Below are positions 50,292 to 58,802 of a DNA stretch of 64,000 bases, in pieces. Within the stretch, counting starts at the first letter, position 1. Every line of letters begins with the position of its first letter. Both the position numbers and the translations under genes were made by a program. The notes below the pieces were generated by a model. The model worked only from the letters and a program-made list of their open reading frames with translations, ran no database searches and was not told where the DNA came from. Origin of the DNA: Croceibacterium aestuarii (lineage in GTDB: Bacteria; Pseudomonadota; Alphaproteobacteria; Sphingomonadales; Sphingomonadaceae); assembly GCF_030657335.1 (NCBI RefSeq), contig NZ_CP131039.1, positions 372,001-436,000 of the forward strand. The letters run 5' to 3'.

Positions 50292-50461
50292 TTTCTCTCT
50301 CCGCAGGTCCGTCGCTCCCGGACGGACTTTGTCAAAGTCAACAATGCCCCAATCGGACGGGATTCGCAATTGCCGGGTGGCGATATGCGCCCCGGGGCGC
50401 TAGGGGCAGCGCGCGCCGGCGTGGGGAGAGGGTCCGGCCCGAGCAATTGCAAGAGAGACCG

Positions 50462-50998
50462 ATGCGTATCGACCTGATCCCCGTGGGCGATAATCCGCCC
50501 GAAAGCCTCAACGTCATAATCGAAGTCCCGACCGGCGGCGAGCCGGTGAAGTACGAGTTCGACAAGGCCAGCGGCGCGCTGTTCGTCGACCGCATCCTGC
50601 ACACGCCGATGCGCTATCCGGCGAACTATGGCTTCGTGCCGCACACGCTTTCGCCCGACGGCGACCCGCTCGACGCGCTGGTCATCGCCCGCAGCCCGTT
50701 CATCGCCGGCTGCGTGGTGCGCGCCCGCCCGATCGGCGTGCTCAACCTCGAGGACGAGCACGGCGGTGACGAGAAGCTGATCTGCGTGCCGATCGACACC
50801 ACCTTCCCGTACTATTCGGACGTCGCCGAAACCAAGGACCTTCCCTCGATCATCTTCCAGCAGATCGAGCACTTCTTCACGCACTACAAGGATCTCGAGG
50901 CCGAGAAATGGGTCCGTGTCGGTGAATGGGGCGATGCCGCCGAAGCGCGCAGGGTCGTGGTCGAAGCGATCGAGCGGGCCGAGGCCGCCAAGGGCTGA
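50462..50998 (+). CDS. ppa: Inorganic pyrophosphatase
   Basis: 178-residue family I soluble pyrophosphatase that hydrolyses PPi and so drives biosynthetic reactions. The metal-binding signature DGDPLDALV is present, along with YPANYGFVPHTLS and the hexamer-type length. Start MRIDLIPVG at 50462. The longer upstream frame crosses the divergent LLM promoter region and is rejected. Convergent with the DUF1801 gene, 3 bases apart. Confidence 0.98.
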   Translation: MRIDLIPVGDNPPESLNVIIEVPTGGEPVKYEFDKASGALFVDRILHTPMRYPANYGFVPHTLSPDGDPLDALVIARSPFIAGCVVRARPIGVLNLEDEHGGDEKLICVPIDTTFPYYSDVAETKDLPSIIFQQIEHFFTHYKDLEAEKWVRVGEWGDAAEARRVVVEAIERAEAAKG

Positions 50999-51001
50999 AC
51001 C

Positions 51002-51457
51002 CTAAGCGGGCCGGCGGGGCCTCTGCTTGGCCGAAACCGACTTGATGATCAGGCGCCCCCGGTGGTCCGGCGCCAGCGGCGGATCGGCCAGAGCGAGCGC
51101 CTGCTCGATCAACGCCTCGACCTCCGCCCGCTGGAAGTCTTCCAGCCGGCGCATCTTCACATGGCGCACGGTCGATCCGCTGCCCTCGAGCAGTCCACCG
51201 GGGTCGTCGAGCCGCGGCCCGTTGAAAAAGAACAGGCTCACCCACCGCGGATAGAATGCGAGCGAGAGGATGACATGTCCGGCGCTCTCATCGGGCGCGA
51301 AACCTGCGGCCAGCGCATTGTAATTGTCGTAGACGAGCACGTTGGCGTGCGGGAGCCGCGTGCGAAGATCGGCGAGGACGGCGCGGCCGAGCGCGGCCAC
51401 TTCCGGCGCATAGCGATCGATGAAGGCCTCGAGCCGCCGGTGTGCGTCCTCGCTCAC
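51002..51457 (-). CDS. DUF1801 domain protein
   Basis: 151-residue cytoplasmic protein. The core reads VLVYDNYNALAAGFAPDE then WVSLFFFNGPRLDDPGGLLEG and VRHVKMRRLEDF, matching the DUF1801 family (YdhG-like fold; function unknown). The GTG start overlaps the stop of the BON-MscS gene by 4 bases (GTGA), so it is coupled to the channel. The C-terminus is basic. Confidence 0.85.
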   Translation of the reverse strand: MSEDAHRRLEAFIDRYAPEVAALGRAVLADLRTRLPHANVLVYDNYNALAAGFAPDESAGHVILSLAFYPRWVSLFFFNGPRLDDPGGLLEGSGSTVRHVKMRRLEDFQRAEVEALIEQALALADPPLAPDHRGRLIIKSVSAKQRPRRPA

Positions 51458-52863
51458 TCGATCGGCCGGTCCGAATCGAGCAGGTCCTGCTCCTTGCCGC
51501 CTGCGCCCGACTCGCGCTCGCGATCCACCATCTCGGCTATTTCGTTCTGCGGGGCGACGTCTTCGGTTTCGACCGGCACGACAGGCGGTTCGGGCGGAGG
51601 CGCGGGTTCTTCGGCCGGCTCCAACGCCGAGCCCCGGACGATGGGAAGGGGCGGCGTGCGCGCGTCGAAGCGCAGACGGTAGATGGGTTCGGGCAGGACG
51701 AATCCGGCGTCTTCGAGCGCGGCCTTGACCGCCGCGATGGCGTTGCTGCGCGCCTTGTACCAATCCGCCTCTCGCTGATCGATCCAGCCGAGGAAGCGGA
51801 GGATGATGTTCGAATCGCCAACTTCCATGATCCGCGCCTCGGGCCCGGGCTCGGGCAGCACGAAATCCAGCGTGGAGAGCGTCTCCCGCCCTAGCCGCCG
51901 TGCGGCGGTAGGATCATCGTCGGCGTCGATGCCGAGGTCGAATTCGAACCGCCGCTGGGGGTTGCGGGTGTAGTTGAGGATCACCGCCTTGAAGACGGCC
52001 GAATTGGGAATCCGCAGGTGGTTGCCGTCGAGCGTCATGAGGATCGTCGCCCGGCTGGTCAGGCGGATCACCCGCCCCTCGTGCTGGTCGATCACCACCC
52101 ATTCGTTGGGGCGGAACGGCTGGCGCAGGCTGAGCATGAGCGAGGCGACGTAGTTTTCGATCGTGTCCCGCATGGCAAAGCCGAGCGCGATGCCGACCAC
52201 GCCCGCGCCCCCGAGAACCGCGCCCATCAGCGCACCGGCGCCGAGCATGTTGAGCGCGACCACCAGCCCGGCGATCACGAAGACAAAGCGCACTGCGCTG
52301 GCAAGAAGCTCCGCGAGGAAGGAATTGGGCGCGAGCCGGTGCCACATGCCGCCCAGCCCGGCGATGAGATAGCCCACCAGCGCAATGACCAGCCAAACCA
52401 GCAGGGCGGCGCCGACCAGCGGGAGCGTCGCGGCGAAGTCAGCGAATTTCTGTGTGACCTGCTTGATCCCGGCGGTTGCCCCGCCGACCGAAGTGTCGCG
52501 CTCGATTCTATTCTCGATGGTCACCACCCCGGCGACTCGCGATGCTATCGCCTCCGCCCGGTCGCGGTTTTCGAAGTCGGGCACCGTGCCGGACAGTGTG
52601 ACCACGCCCTCGCTCACCGCCACATCGACGTTCGCCAGATTGGGCAGTTCGGAAAATATTCCGCGAATGCGTTCGGCGATCTTGTTGTCGGCCTGGCTGT
52701 CGCGTTCGGCCGAGATCGACGACGCGGCTGCCGTCGCAGCCTGGGTCGGAGCGCTCCCCGGCACAAGCGCCTGTGCTGGCGCCGCAAGGCAGAGCGCCAG
52801 CGCGGTGAGCAACAAAAGGCGCCGGGCCAGTGCAAGGCCGAAGCGAGCAATTCGGGAGATCAT
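51454..52863 (-). CDS. BON-domain MscS-type mechanosensitive channel
   Basis: 469-residue exported and membrane protein. A signal peptide (to about 32) is followed by a periplasmic BON domain (about 57-125, VVTLSGTVPDFENRDRAEAIA), then helices from about 140. The MscS pore helix GAVLGGAGVVGIALGFAMRD precedes the beta domain RPNEWVVIDQHEGRVIRLT and the cytoplasmic cage. A Pro/Glu-rich acidic tail of about 70 residues follows. BON domains usually bind phospholipid, so the channel may couple membrane state to gating. Confidence 0.92.
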   Translation of the reverse strand: MISRIARFGLALARRLLLLTALALCLAAPAQALVPGSAPTQAATAAASSISAERDSQADNKIAERIRGIFSELPNLANVDVAVSEGVVTLSGTVPDFENRDRAEAIASRVAGVVTIENRIERDTSVGGATAGIKQVTQKFADFAATLPLVGAALLVWLVIALVGYLIAGLGGMWHRLAPNSFLAELLASAVRFVFVIAGLVVALNMLGAGALMGAVLGGAGVVGIALGFAMRDTIENYVASLMLSLRQPFRPNEWVVIDQHEGRVIRLTSRATILMTLDGNHLRIPNSAVFKAVILNYTRNPQRRFEFDLGIDADDDPTAARRLGRETLSTLDFVLPEPGPEARIMEVGDSNIILRFLGWIDQREADWYKARSNAIAAVKAALEDAGFVLPEPIYRLRFDARTPPLPIVRGSALEPAEEPAPPPEPPVVPVETEDVAPQNEIAEMVDRERESGAGGKEQDLLDSDRPIE

Positions 52864-52891
52864 GGCGGCCAGCCTACCTGCCGCCGGGCGA

Positions 52892-53275
52892 TCAGAACAG
52901 GGCGAGTATGCCCTTGACCAACGCGGTCACGAGGAGCGGAAGTCCGATTGCGGACAGCCACAGCCCCAGCCGGTCGCGATTGAACAGGTGCTGCAGCTCG
53001 GCATCGCTCGCGCCGCCGGCGGCGAGCCTCTCCCAACGTTTTTCGAACAAGCGGCAGGCCGGGATGACCGCGGCGACGAGGAAGACGAGGCCGAAGTAAG
53101 GCAGAATCGAGCCGTGGTGGCCACTGAGCGCCTGCATGGTCACGAAGATGTGCAGACCGGTATAGACCAGCAAGGCCGCGGCGATGTGATCGCTCATTCG
53201 CTTGGGCCAGTCGACTGCGTGAGGGCGTTCACCGCCCAGAGTGCCAGCCTGTTCATGCCACAAGGCCTTTGCCAT
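52892..53275 (-). CDS. Small membrane protein of unknown function, three helices
   Basis: 127-residue protein. A soluble N-terminal stretch (about 30 residues) precedes three hydrophobic segments (about 30-47, 57-75 and 104-125), and the second loop carries EKRWERLAAGGASDAEL. It shows no motif I recognise with confidence. It is on the same strand as the BON-MscS gene, 28 bases upstream of it, and may be cotranscribed. Confidence 0.75.
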   Translation of the reverse strand: MAKALWHEQAGTLGGERPHAVDWPKRMSDHIAAALLVYTGLHIFVTMQALSGHHGSILPYFGLVFLVAAVIPACRLFEKRWERLAAGGASDAELQHLFNRDRLGLWLSAIGLPLLVTALVKGILALF

Positions 53276-53447
53276 GCGCCTCTCCTTTCCCCGTCCCGAA
53301 CCGCCACTATTTCAAAGCTGAGACAAACTTGCAAGCCTGCTAACATGACCTGACCTAGCGCGGCACACATGCGCATCGGCAACATCCATGCAGGAATCTT
53401 GCCAAACGCCCTTCAACAGGCTCGAATCCGTTGATACATCGCGTGCC

Positions 53448-54260
53448 ATGACGACACTCGAGAACCAGGCCCTCCACGAGGCCGCACTGGCAGAAGCCAT
53501 GGAGCATGCTCCGCAAAATGCCGCTCCGCCGATCCCACAGGGCGGGCTGGAAGTGATCTCGATCGCCAAGAGCTACGACAAGCGCAGCGTGCTCAGCGAC
53601 ATATCGCTCACTGTCGGCAAGGGCGAAGTCTTGGGACTGCTCGGGCCCAACGGCGCCGGCAAGACGACATGCTTCTATTCGATCATGGGCCTGGTGCGCC
53701 CCGACTCGGGCCGCATCCTGATGGACGGTGTCGATGTCACCAAGCTGCCGATGTATCGCCGCGCGATTCTCGGGCTCGGGTACCTGCCGCAGGAAACCAG
53801 CATCTTTCGCGGATTGACGGTCGAAAAGAACATCGAGTGCGTGCTCGAGATGGTCGAGCCCGACAAGGAGGTCCGCGCAGCCGAGCTCGAGCGGCTGCTC
53901 GACGAGTTCGGTCTGACGCGGCTGCGCGAAAGCCCTGCGATGGCGCTTTCGGGCGGCGAACGGCGGCGCTGTGAAATCGCCCGCGCACTGGCCGCCAAGC
54001 CCTCTATCATGCTGCTCGACGAACCGTTCGCCGGCATCGACCCGCTGTCCATCGGCGACATTCGCCATCTCGTGATCGACCTCAAGGAGCGCGGCATCGG
54101 GGTGCTGATCACCGACCACAACGTGCGCGAGACGCTCGATATCGTCGACCGCGCCTGCATCATCTACGGCGGGCAGGTGCTGTTCGCGGGAAGTCCGGCG
54201 GACCTGGTGGCGGACGAGAACGTCCGCCGCCTGTACCTGGGCGAATCCTTCACCCTCTGA
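53448..54260 (+). CDS. lptB: LPS export ABC transporter ATP-binding protein LptB
   Basis: 270-residue ATPase that powers lipopolysaccharide extraction from the inner membrane with LptFG. Walker A is GPNGAGKTT (about residue 66), the signature is ALSGGERRR, and Walker B is IMLLDEPFAGIDP. The ITDHNVRETLDIVDRA segment is diagnostic of LptB. An N-terminal extension of about 30 residues precedes the usual start. The ATG at 53448 is favoured; an in-frame ATG at 53388 is possible. lptA and lptC are not adjacent, but rpoN follows as in many proteobacteria. Confidence 0.96.
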   Translation: MTTLENQALHEAALAEAMEHAPQNAAPPIPQGGLEVISIAKSYDKRSVLSDISLTVGKGEVLGLLGPNGAGKTTCFYSIMGLVRPDSGRILMDGVDVTKLPMYRRAILGLGYLPQETSIFRGLTVEKNIECVLEMVEPDKEVRAAELERLLDEFGLTRLRESPAMALSGGERRRCEIARALAAKPSIMLLDEPFAGIDPLSIGDIRHLVIDLKERGIGVLITDHNVRETLDIVDRACIIYGGQVLFAGSPADLVADENVRRLYLGESFTL

Positions 54261-54284
54261 GGGCGTCGGGGAGGAGGGATAAGT

Positions 54285-55742
54285 ATGGCATTGGGGCCGC
54301 GGCTCGATCTCCGCCAATCGCAGTCGCTGGTGATGACTCCGCAGTTGCAGCAGGCCATTCGTCTGCTGGCTGCGAGCAACCTCGAGATCGAAACCTTCAT
54401 CGGCGAGGCACTGGAGGCGAATCCGCTGCTCGACGCCGGCGACGTGAGCAGCGTCGAGAGCGAGGCGCCGGCCGAAAGCGCGGACCAGGAGATCCGCGAT
54501 GCCACGCCCGACGTCACGTCCGGCGACGGCGAACAGGCGCTCGACATCGACACGAGCGCGCTCGACCGCGACCGCGATACCGGGGACTGGGCGGCGCAGC
54601 CGGCCAGCGCCATGTCGGGCGACGACCTGCCCGATGCGGGCGAACGCTCGGACGACGACCCGACGCTGAGCGAGCACCTCGAAACGCAGGTCGGCGCGGC
54701 CTCGCCCGACGTGCGGACCGAGTTCGTCGCGCGCCACCTGATCGGGCTGCTCGACGAAGCGGGCTACCTGCCGGTGTCATTGCGCGAAGTGGCCGGCGAT
54801 CTGGGCATTCCCATCGCCGAGGCCGAGGGGGCACTCGCGGTCGTTCAGTCGCTCGACCCGACGGGGGTTGGTGCGCGGACTCTGTCCGAATGTCTCGCCC
54901 TGCAAGCGATCGAGGCGGACCGCTACGATCCGTGCATGCGACGGCTCATCGAAAACCTCGACCTCGTCGCGCGCGGCGAATTCGCCCGTCTCAAGCGGAT
55001 GTGCGACGTCGACGACGAGGACTTCGGCGACATGCTGGCCGAACTGCGCAGCTACGATCCCAAGCCGGGGCTGAAATTTGGCGGGGGAGGCGGCGAGCCG
55101 GTGGTACCCGACATCCTGATCACCGCGCTGGGCGGCGGATGGGACATCCGGCTCAACGAGGAAACACTGCCGCGCCTGGTGGTCAATCGCGCCTATTACG
55201 TGGAGCTGCGCGGCGGCTGCACCGACAAGGCGGCGAAGTCGTGGCTGAGCGAGAAGCTGGCCGACGCCAATTGGCTGATCAAGGCGCTCGACCAGCGCGC
55301 CAAGACGATCCTCAAGGTCGCCACCGCCGTGGTGAAGGCGCAGGAAGGGTTCTTCCGCAAGGGCGTGAGCGAACTCAAGCCGCTGACGCTGCGCCAAGTG
55401 GCAGAAGAGATCGAGATGCACGAAAGCACGGTCAGCCGGGTGACCAGCAACAAGTATCTGCACTGCGACCGGGGGACCTTCGAGCTGAAGTACTTCTTTT
55501 CGAGCGGGGTGGCCTCGTCCGACGGCGAAGGCGCGGTCTCTGCCGAAGCGGTCAAGGCGCAGATACGCGCCTTGTGCGATGCCGAGAATCCGAACGCGAT
55601 TCTTTCCGACGACAAGCTGGTGGAACTGCTGCGCGATAAAGGTTTCGATCTCGCCCGCAGGACCGTCGCCAAGTACCGCGAATCCATCGGTATCGGCTCG
55701 AGCGTGCAACGGCGGCGGCAGAAGAAGCTCGCGTCGGCCTGA
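54285..55742 (+). CDS. rpoN: RNA polymerase sigma-54 factor
   Basis: 485-residue alternative sigma factor for -24/-12 promoters. The Gln/Leu-rich region I (LDLRQSQSLVMTPQLQQAI) is followed by an acidic region II, core-binding and helix-turn-helix domains (TLRQVAEEIEMHESTVSRV) and an RpoN box ARRTVAKYRE near the C-terminus. All regions are intact. It follows lptB by 24 bases and is probably cotranscribed. A cognate enhancer-binding protein is not in the window. Confidence 0.97.
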   Translation: MALGPRLDLRQSQSLVMTPQLQQAIRLLAASNLEIETFIGEALEANPLLDAGDVSSVESEAPAESADQEIRDATPDVTSGDGEQALDIDTSALDRDRDTGDWAAQPASAMSGDDLPDAGERSDDDPTLSEHLETQVGAASPDVRTEFVARHLIGLLDEAGYLPVSLREVAGDLGIPIAEAEGALAVVQSLDPTGVGARTLSECLALQAIEADRYDPCMRRLIENLDLVARGEFARLKRMCDVDDEDFGDMLAELRSYDPKPGLKFGGGGGEPVVPDILITALGGGWDIRLNEETLPRLVVNRAYYVELRGGCTDKAAKSWLSEKLADANWLIKALDQRAKTILKVATAVVKAQEGFFRKGVSELKPLTLRQVAEEIEMHESTVSRVTSNKYLHCDRGTFELKYFFSSGVASSDGEGAVSAEAVKAQIRALCDAENPNAILSDDKLVELLRDKGFDLARRTVAKYRESIGIGSSVQRRRQKKLASA

Positions 55743-55777
55743 CCGAGGTTTCCGCGCGTTTTCCAACACTTTCTTCA

Positions 55778-55895
55778 CACAGGTAAATGCCCCTGGCATC
55801 CGTAACTTCACCTGTGACTCGAAAGCCCCACCCGCAAAACGTTAATGCTGCAAACTCTTTATTAACCTTTTTCCTTGAGACATGGCGTGGTTAAC
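55778..55895 (+). promoter_or_regulatory. ctrA upstream control region: inverted repeat, GANTC and TTAA half-sites
   Basis: An inverted repeat CACAGGT (55778-55784) / ACCTGTG (55810-55816) is followed directly by GACTC (55816-55820), a CcrM methylation site. GTTAAT (55841-55846), ATTAACC (55861-55867) and GGTTAAC (55889-55895) are CtrA-type half-sites, though none has the canonical N7 spacing. In Caulobacter, ctrA is controlled by GANTC methylation, GcrA and CtrA itself; the same logic is inferred here. Confidence 0.55.
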
Positions 55896-55950
55896 ACCGG
55901 GCAACACCCGTTAGCGGGTCATTACCGGGGGTGAAGAAGGGGCTTTTGCA

Positions 55951-56646
55951 ATGCGCGTCCTGCTGATCGAAGACGAGCCGACAACCGCCAAGGCGATCGA
56001 GCTCATGCTTACGACCGAAGGGTTCAACGTCTATTCGACGGACCTCGGCGAAGAGGGCTTGGACCTCGGCAAGCTGTACGATTACGACATTATCCTGCTC
56101 GATCTGAACCTCCCCGACATGCACGGGTACGACGTGCTCAAGAAGCTGCGCGTCGCCAAGGTGCAGACGCCGGTACTGATCCTGTCGGGCATTTCCGAAA
56201 TGGATTCGAAGATCCGCTCGTTCGGCTTCGGTGCCGACGATTACGTCACCAAGCCGTTCCACCGCGACGAGCTGGTCGCGCGCATCCACGCCGTGGTGCG
56301 TCGCTCGAAGGGGCACAGCCAGTCGGTCATCCGCACCGGCAAGCTGGCGGTCAACCTCGATGCCAAGACCGTCGAAGTCGACGGCGCCCGCGTGCATCTG
56401 ACGGGCAAGGAATACGCGATGCTCGAGCTGCTTTCGCTGCGCAAGGGCACCACGCTGACCAAGGAAATGTTCCTCAACCACCTTTACGGCGGGATGGACG
56501 AACCCGAGCTCAAAATCATCGACGTGTTCATCTGCAAGCTGCGCAAGAAGCTTTCGAGCGCCTGCGGCGGCGAGAACTACATCGAAACCGTCTGGGGCCG
56601 CGGCTACGTGCTGCGCGATCCCGACGCCGAGGCGGAAGCCGCCTGA
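55951..56646 (+). CDS. ctrA: Cell-cycle response regulator CtrA
   Basis: 231-residue OmpR-family master regulator of the alphaproteobacterial cell cycle and motility. The receiver domain carries phosphoacceptor D51 in [13 protein letters not shown] and the KPF lysine; the winged-helix domain includes [13 protein letters not shown] and [13 protein letters not shown]. The protein ends EAEAA, consistent with the C-terminal Ala-Ala that permits ClpXP turnover in Caulobacter. The upstream region contains GANTC and TTAA sites. Confidence 0.98.
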   Translation: MRVLLIEDEPTTAKAIELMLTTEGFNVYSTDLGEEGLDLGKLYDYDIILLDLNLPDMHGYDVLKKLRVAKVQTPVLILSGISEMDSKIRSFGFGADDYVTKPFHRDELVARIHAVVRRSKGHSQSVIRTGKLAVNLDAKTVEVDGARVHLTGKEYAMLELLSLRKGTTLTKEMFLNHLYGGMDEPELKIIDVFICKLRKKLSSACGGENYIETVWGRGYVLRDPDAEAEAA

Positions 56647-56675
56647 CACAGATTCCTTGGACGGAAACCGCGAGA

Positions 56676-56708
56676 GGCCCGCTGCCGCAAGGTGGCGGGC
56701 CCTTTCTC
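56676..56708 (+). terminator. Rho-independent terminator after ctrA
   Basis: An 11-bp stem (GGCCCGC/GCGGGCC plus two wobble and two GC pairs) with a GCAA loop, followed by TTTCTC. It overlaps the 3' end of the convergent small membrane protein gene. Confidence 0.82.
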
Positions 56709-56944
56709 TATTTGCCGAACCATTTTCGCGCCAGGGCGGCAATGCCGTAGGGCACGACGACCACGGCGGTGTGCAACAGCAGCGAGAATACGAAGCTGCC
56801 CGTGGTCAGGTAGGGCACGCTCGCCGCGGTGGTGACGGCGGTCCAGCCCGCCACGACCAGCGCCATGACCTGCACTTCGCGCTTGCCGAAGCTGGCGTGT
56901 TGCCAACCGAGAACGGCAGCGATGATGATGGCGATCAGTTCCAT
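56708..56944 (-). CDS. Small membrane protein of unknown function
   Basis: 78-residue protein with hydrophobic segments at about 2-16, 24-40 and 47-70, and a basic C-terminus (ARKWFGK). GGGAGGAAACGAGG precedes the ATG, a good ribosome site, which supports a real gene. I do not recognise the family. Convergent with ctrA and divergent from trmB. Confidence 0.7.
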   Translation of the reverse strand: MELIAIIIAAVLGWQHASFGKREVQVMALVVAGWTAVTTAASVPYLTTGSFVFSLLLHTAVVVVPYGIAALARKWFGK

Positions 56945-57027
56945 AGCCTCGTTTCCTCCCGCATTGCGCGCCGCGGGTCAATCGAGCGGCTGGACAAGCC
57001 GCGGGCCGAAGCCCTAGCGGCAGGCGC

Positions 57028-57744
57028 ATGAGCGCGCACAAACCCGGCGATCCGACCACTCTCAACCGCCTCTACGGCCGCAGCAAGGGCAAGCCGCTGC
57101 GCGCCCACCAGCAGGAGCTGGTCGATTCGCTGCTGCCGAAGATCGCCGTTCCCGACGAAGGCCCGGTGACTGCGGAGGGTCTGTTCGGCCGCGATTGCCC
57201 GCTGCATTTCGAGATCGGCTTCGGCGGCGGCGAACACCTGGCGGCGCGCGCCGACATGCTGCCCGACCACGGCTTCATCGGCGCCGAGCCGTTCCTCAAC
57301 GGCGTCGCCCAGGCGCTGGTCCACATCGATGGCGACAACGGCGCGCATCCGCCGCTCGGCAACGTCCGGCTGCATCTCGGCGATGCGCTCGAAGTCCTCG
57401 CCCGCATCCCCGACGGCGCGCTGAGCTTCCTCTACCTGCTCCACCCCGACCCCTGGCCCAAGGCGCGCCACGCCAAGCGGCGGATGATGAACGACGGGCC
57501 GGTGGAGATGTTCGCCGCCAAGCTCAAGCCCGGCGGAGAGTTTCGCTTCGGCACCGATCACCCGGTCTACCTGCGCCACGCACTGATGGTCATGCGCCGC
57601 CACACCGACACCTTCGAATGGCTCGTCGAAGGGCCGCAAAGCTGGCAGGATCGGCCCGGCGGCTGGACCGAAACCCGCTACGAACGCAAGGCGCGCGAGG
57701 TCTTCGGCCACGAAGTGTGGTACTTCCGCTATCGGCGGCGCTAG
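57028..57744 (+). CDS. trmB: tRNA (guanine46-N7)-methyltransferase
   Basis: 238-residue SAM-dependent enzyme that makes m7G46 in tRNA. Motif I is IGFGGGEHLAARA, FIGAEPFLNGVAQAL follows, and the substrate/catalytic segment FLYLLHPDPWPKARHAKRRM is diagnostic of TrmB. The basic N-terminal tail (YGRSKGKPLR) is typical. Start MSAHKPGDPTTLNRLYG at 57028. Confidence 0.96.
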   Translation: MSAHKPGDPTTLNRLYGRSKGKPLRAHQQELVDSLLPKIAVPDEGPVTAEGLFGRDCPLHFEIGFGGGEHLAARADMLPDHGFIGAEPFLNGVAQALVHIDGDNGAHPPLGNVRLHLGDALEVLARIPDGALSFLYLLHPDPWPKARHAKRRMMNDGPVEMFAAKLKPGGEFRFGTDHPVYLRHALMVMRRHTDTFEWLVEGPQSWQDRPGGWTETRYERKAREVFGHEVWYFRYRRR

Positions 57745-57875
57745 ACTATCGCACTTCCCCGGCAAACCGCAGGTTTTGCGGTGCCGACCCTCAGCGCAAT
57801 CGTTCCTCTGAGTTGTAACGACCCGGGCCAATTGCGTTCCCCGTCACCGTTGGGGGTGCCGTTCACGCGCTTGCC

Positions 57876-58802
57876 CTACTTTCCCCGCCCGCATTCCGGC
57901 GTCGTGCATACCGTCGCCTCGTGAATGTAGCGATTCCTGCCGTTCTCGACTCGAAACATCTGGCTGGCCGGGGTCGCCCGATCGGCTGGCAGTCCGGCAT
58001 CGAGCCAAGGGAAGTCGTGGAAGATCGAGACTGCACCGATGGTCTCGTCGATGACATAGCGGCGATGGCCCACTTTGAGCTTCTGCGGGAACGCCCCCAT
58101 GTCGCATGTATTGCCCTCGGGGTCCTTGCTGCCGGTGTTTATACGGCCCTCGAGCCGGTGGCAGGGCGTGCCGTGCGGCACCGGGAGCTCCGGGTCTCCC
58201 CAATTGTCCAGGTACGCATCTGCTGCCGCCTGGAGGACCGCCCGCGTGTCGCGTTTGGTCCTGGGAATCTTATCCCACTTCTCGCTTTGTGTGACGGCAA
58301 GGTGCTCGCGCGCTCCGAACATCCAGTCCCCGGCGTCGGTGACGACGGATTCCATCTTCGAGACTTTCCCGTCCGTTGTCGCCTCGATGTGGGTGTGGAT
58401 CACGTAGGGATGCGGATCGCTGGCCGCCACCAACTCGGTAAAAGTGGCGCATTGCGTGGTGTCGAGGAAGCTGCGGGTGAAGTCGACCTTGAGGGGGCCG
58501 GCCAGCACGCCCTGGCCGATGTCCATGACCTTGTCGTTCTCCGCGTAGGACGCGCCCTTCGCGAGCGGCACCAGATCGGCGCTTCCGGACCTTTGCGCCT
58601 TCACGTAAGTGCCGGCCAGCTTCTGCAGCGTTGCCCGGCTGCATTGCGCCTGGGCGGCCGTCGCGAAAGCGAGTCCCGCGGCCACGATGAAGAGCTTGGC
58701 CACGGCTCGCGCCAGGGCCGCCGGGCCCTCGCGGCGGTTCATTGCGCGGTCTGGTCGGGCCGGCCCCTCCGGGGTGCCCGTGTGCCGGATGAGCCGATTC
58801 AT
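57876..58802 (-). CDS. Secreted protein coupled to the G8 protein, possibly NTF2-like
   Basis: 308-residue exported protein. The ATG at 58802 overlaps the stop of the G8 gene by 4 bases (ATGA). A second in-frame ATG at 58742 begins a cleaner signal peptide ending TAAQAQ and may be the true start. The mature protein has several Cys (CSRATLQ, TTQCATF, GTPCHRL, GNTCDM, VCTTPEC), suggesting disulfides. The closing MFRVENGRNRYIHEATV block recalls NTF2/SnoaL-like or DUF8021 proteins. Function unknown; it very likely works with the G8 protein outside the cytoplasm. Confidence 0.75.
   Translation of the reverse strand: MNRLIRHTGTPEGPARPDRAMNRREGPAALARAVAKLFIVAAGLAFATAAQAQCSRATLQKLAGTYVKAQRSGSADLVPLAKGASYAENDKVMDIGQGVLAGPLKVDFTRSFLDTTQCATFTELVAASDPHPYVIHTHIEATTDGKVSKMESVVTDAGDWMFGAREHLAVTQSEKWDKIPRTKRDTRAVLQAAADAYLDNWGDPELPVPHGTPCHRLEGRINTGSKDPEGNTCDMGAFPQKLKVGHRRYVIDETIGAVSIFHDFPWLDAGLPADRATPASQMFRVENGRNRYIHEATVCTTPECGRGK

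Noticed and set aside
56708..57831. Minus-strand frame of about 298 codons antisense to trmB
   Set aside because: Shadow of trmB, which has diagnostic motifs; the antisense product has none.
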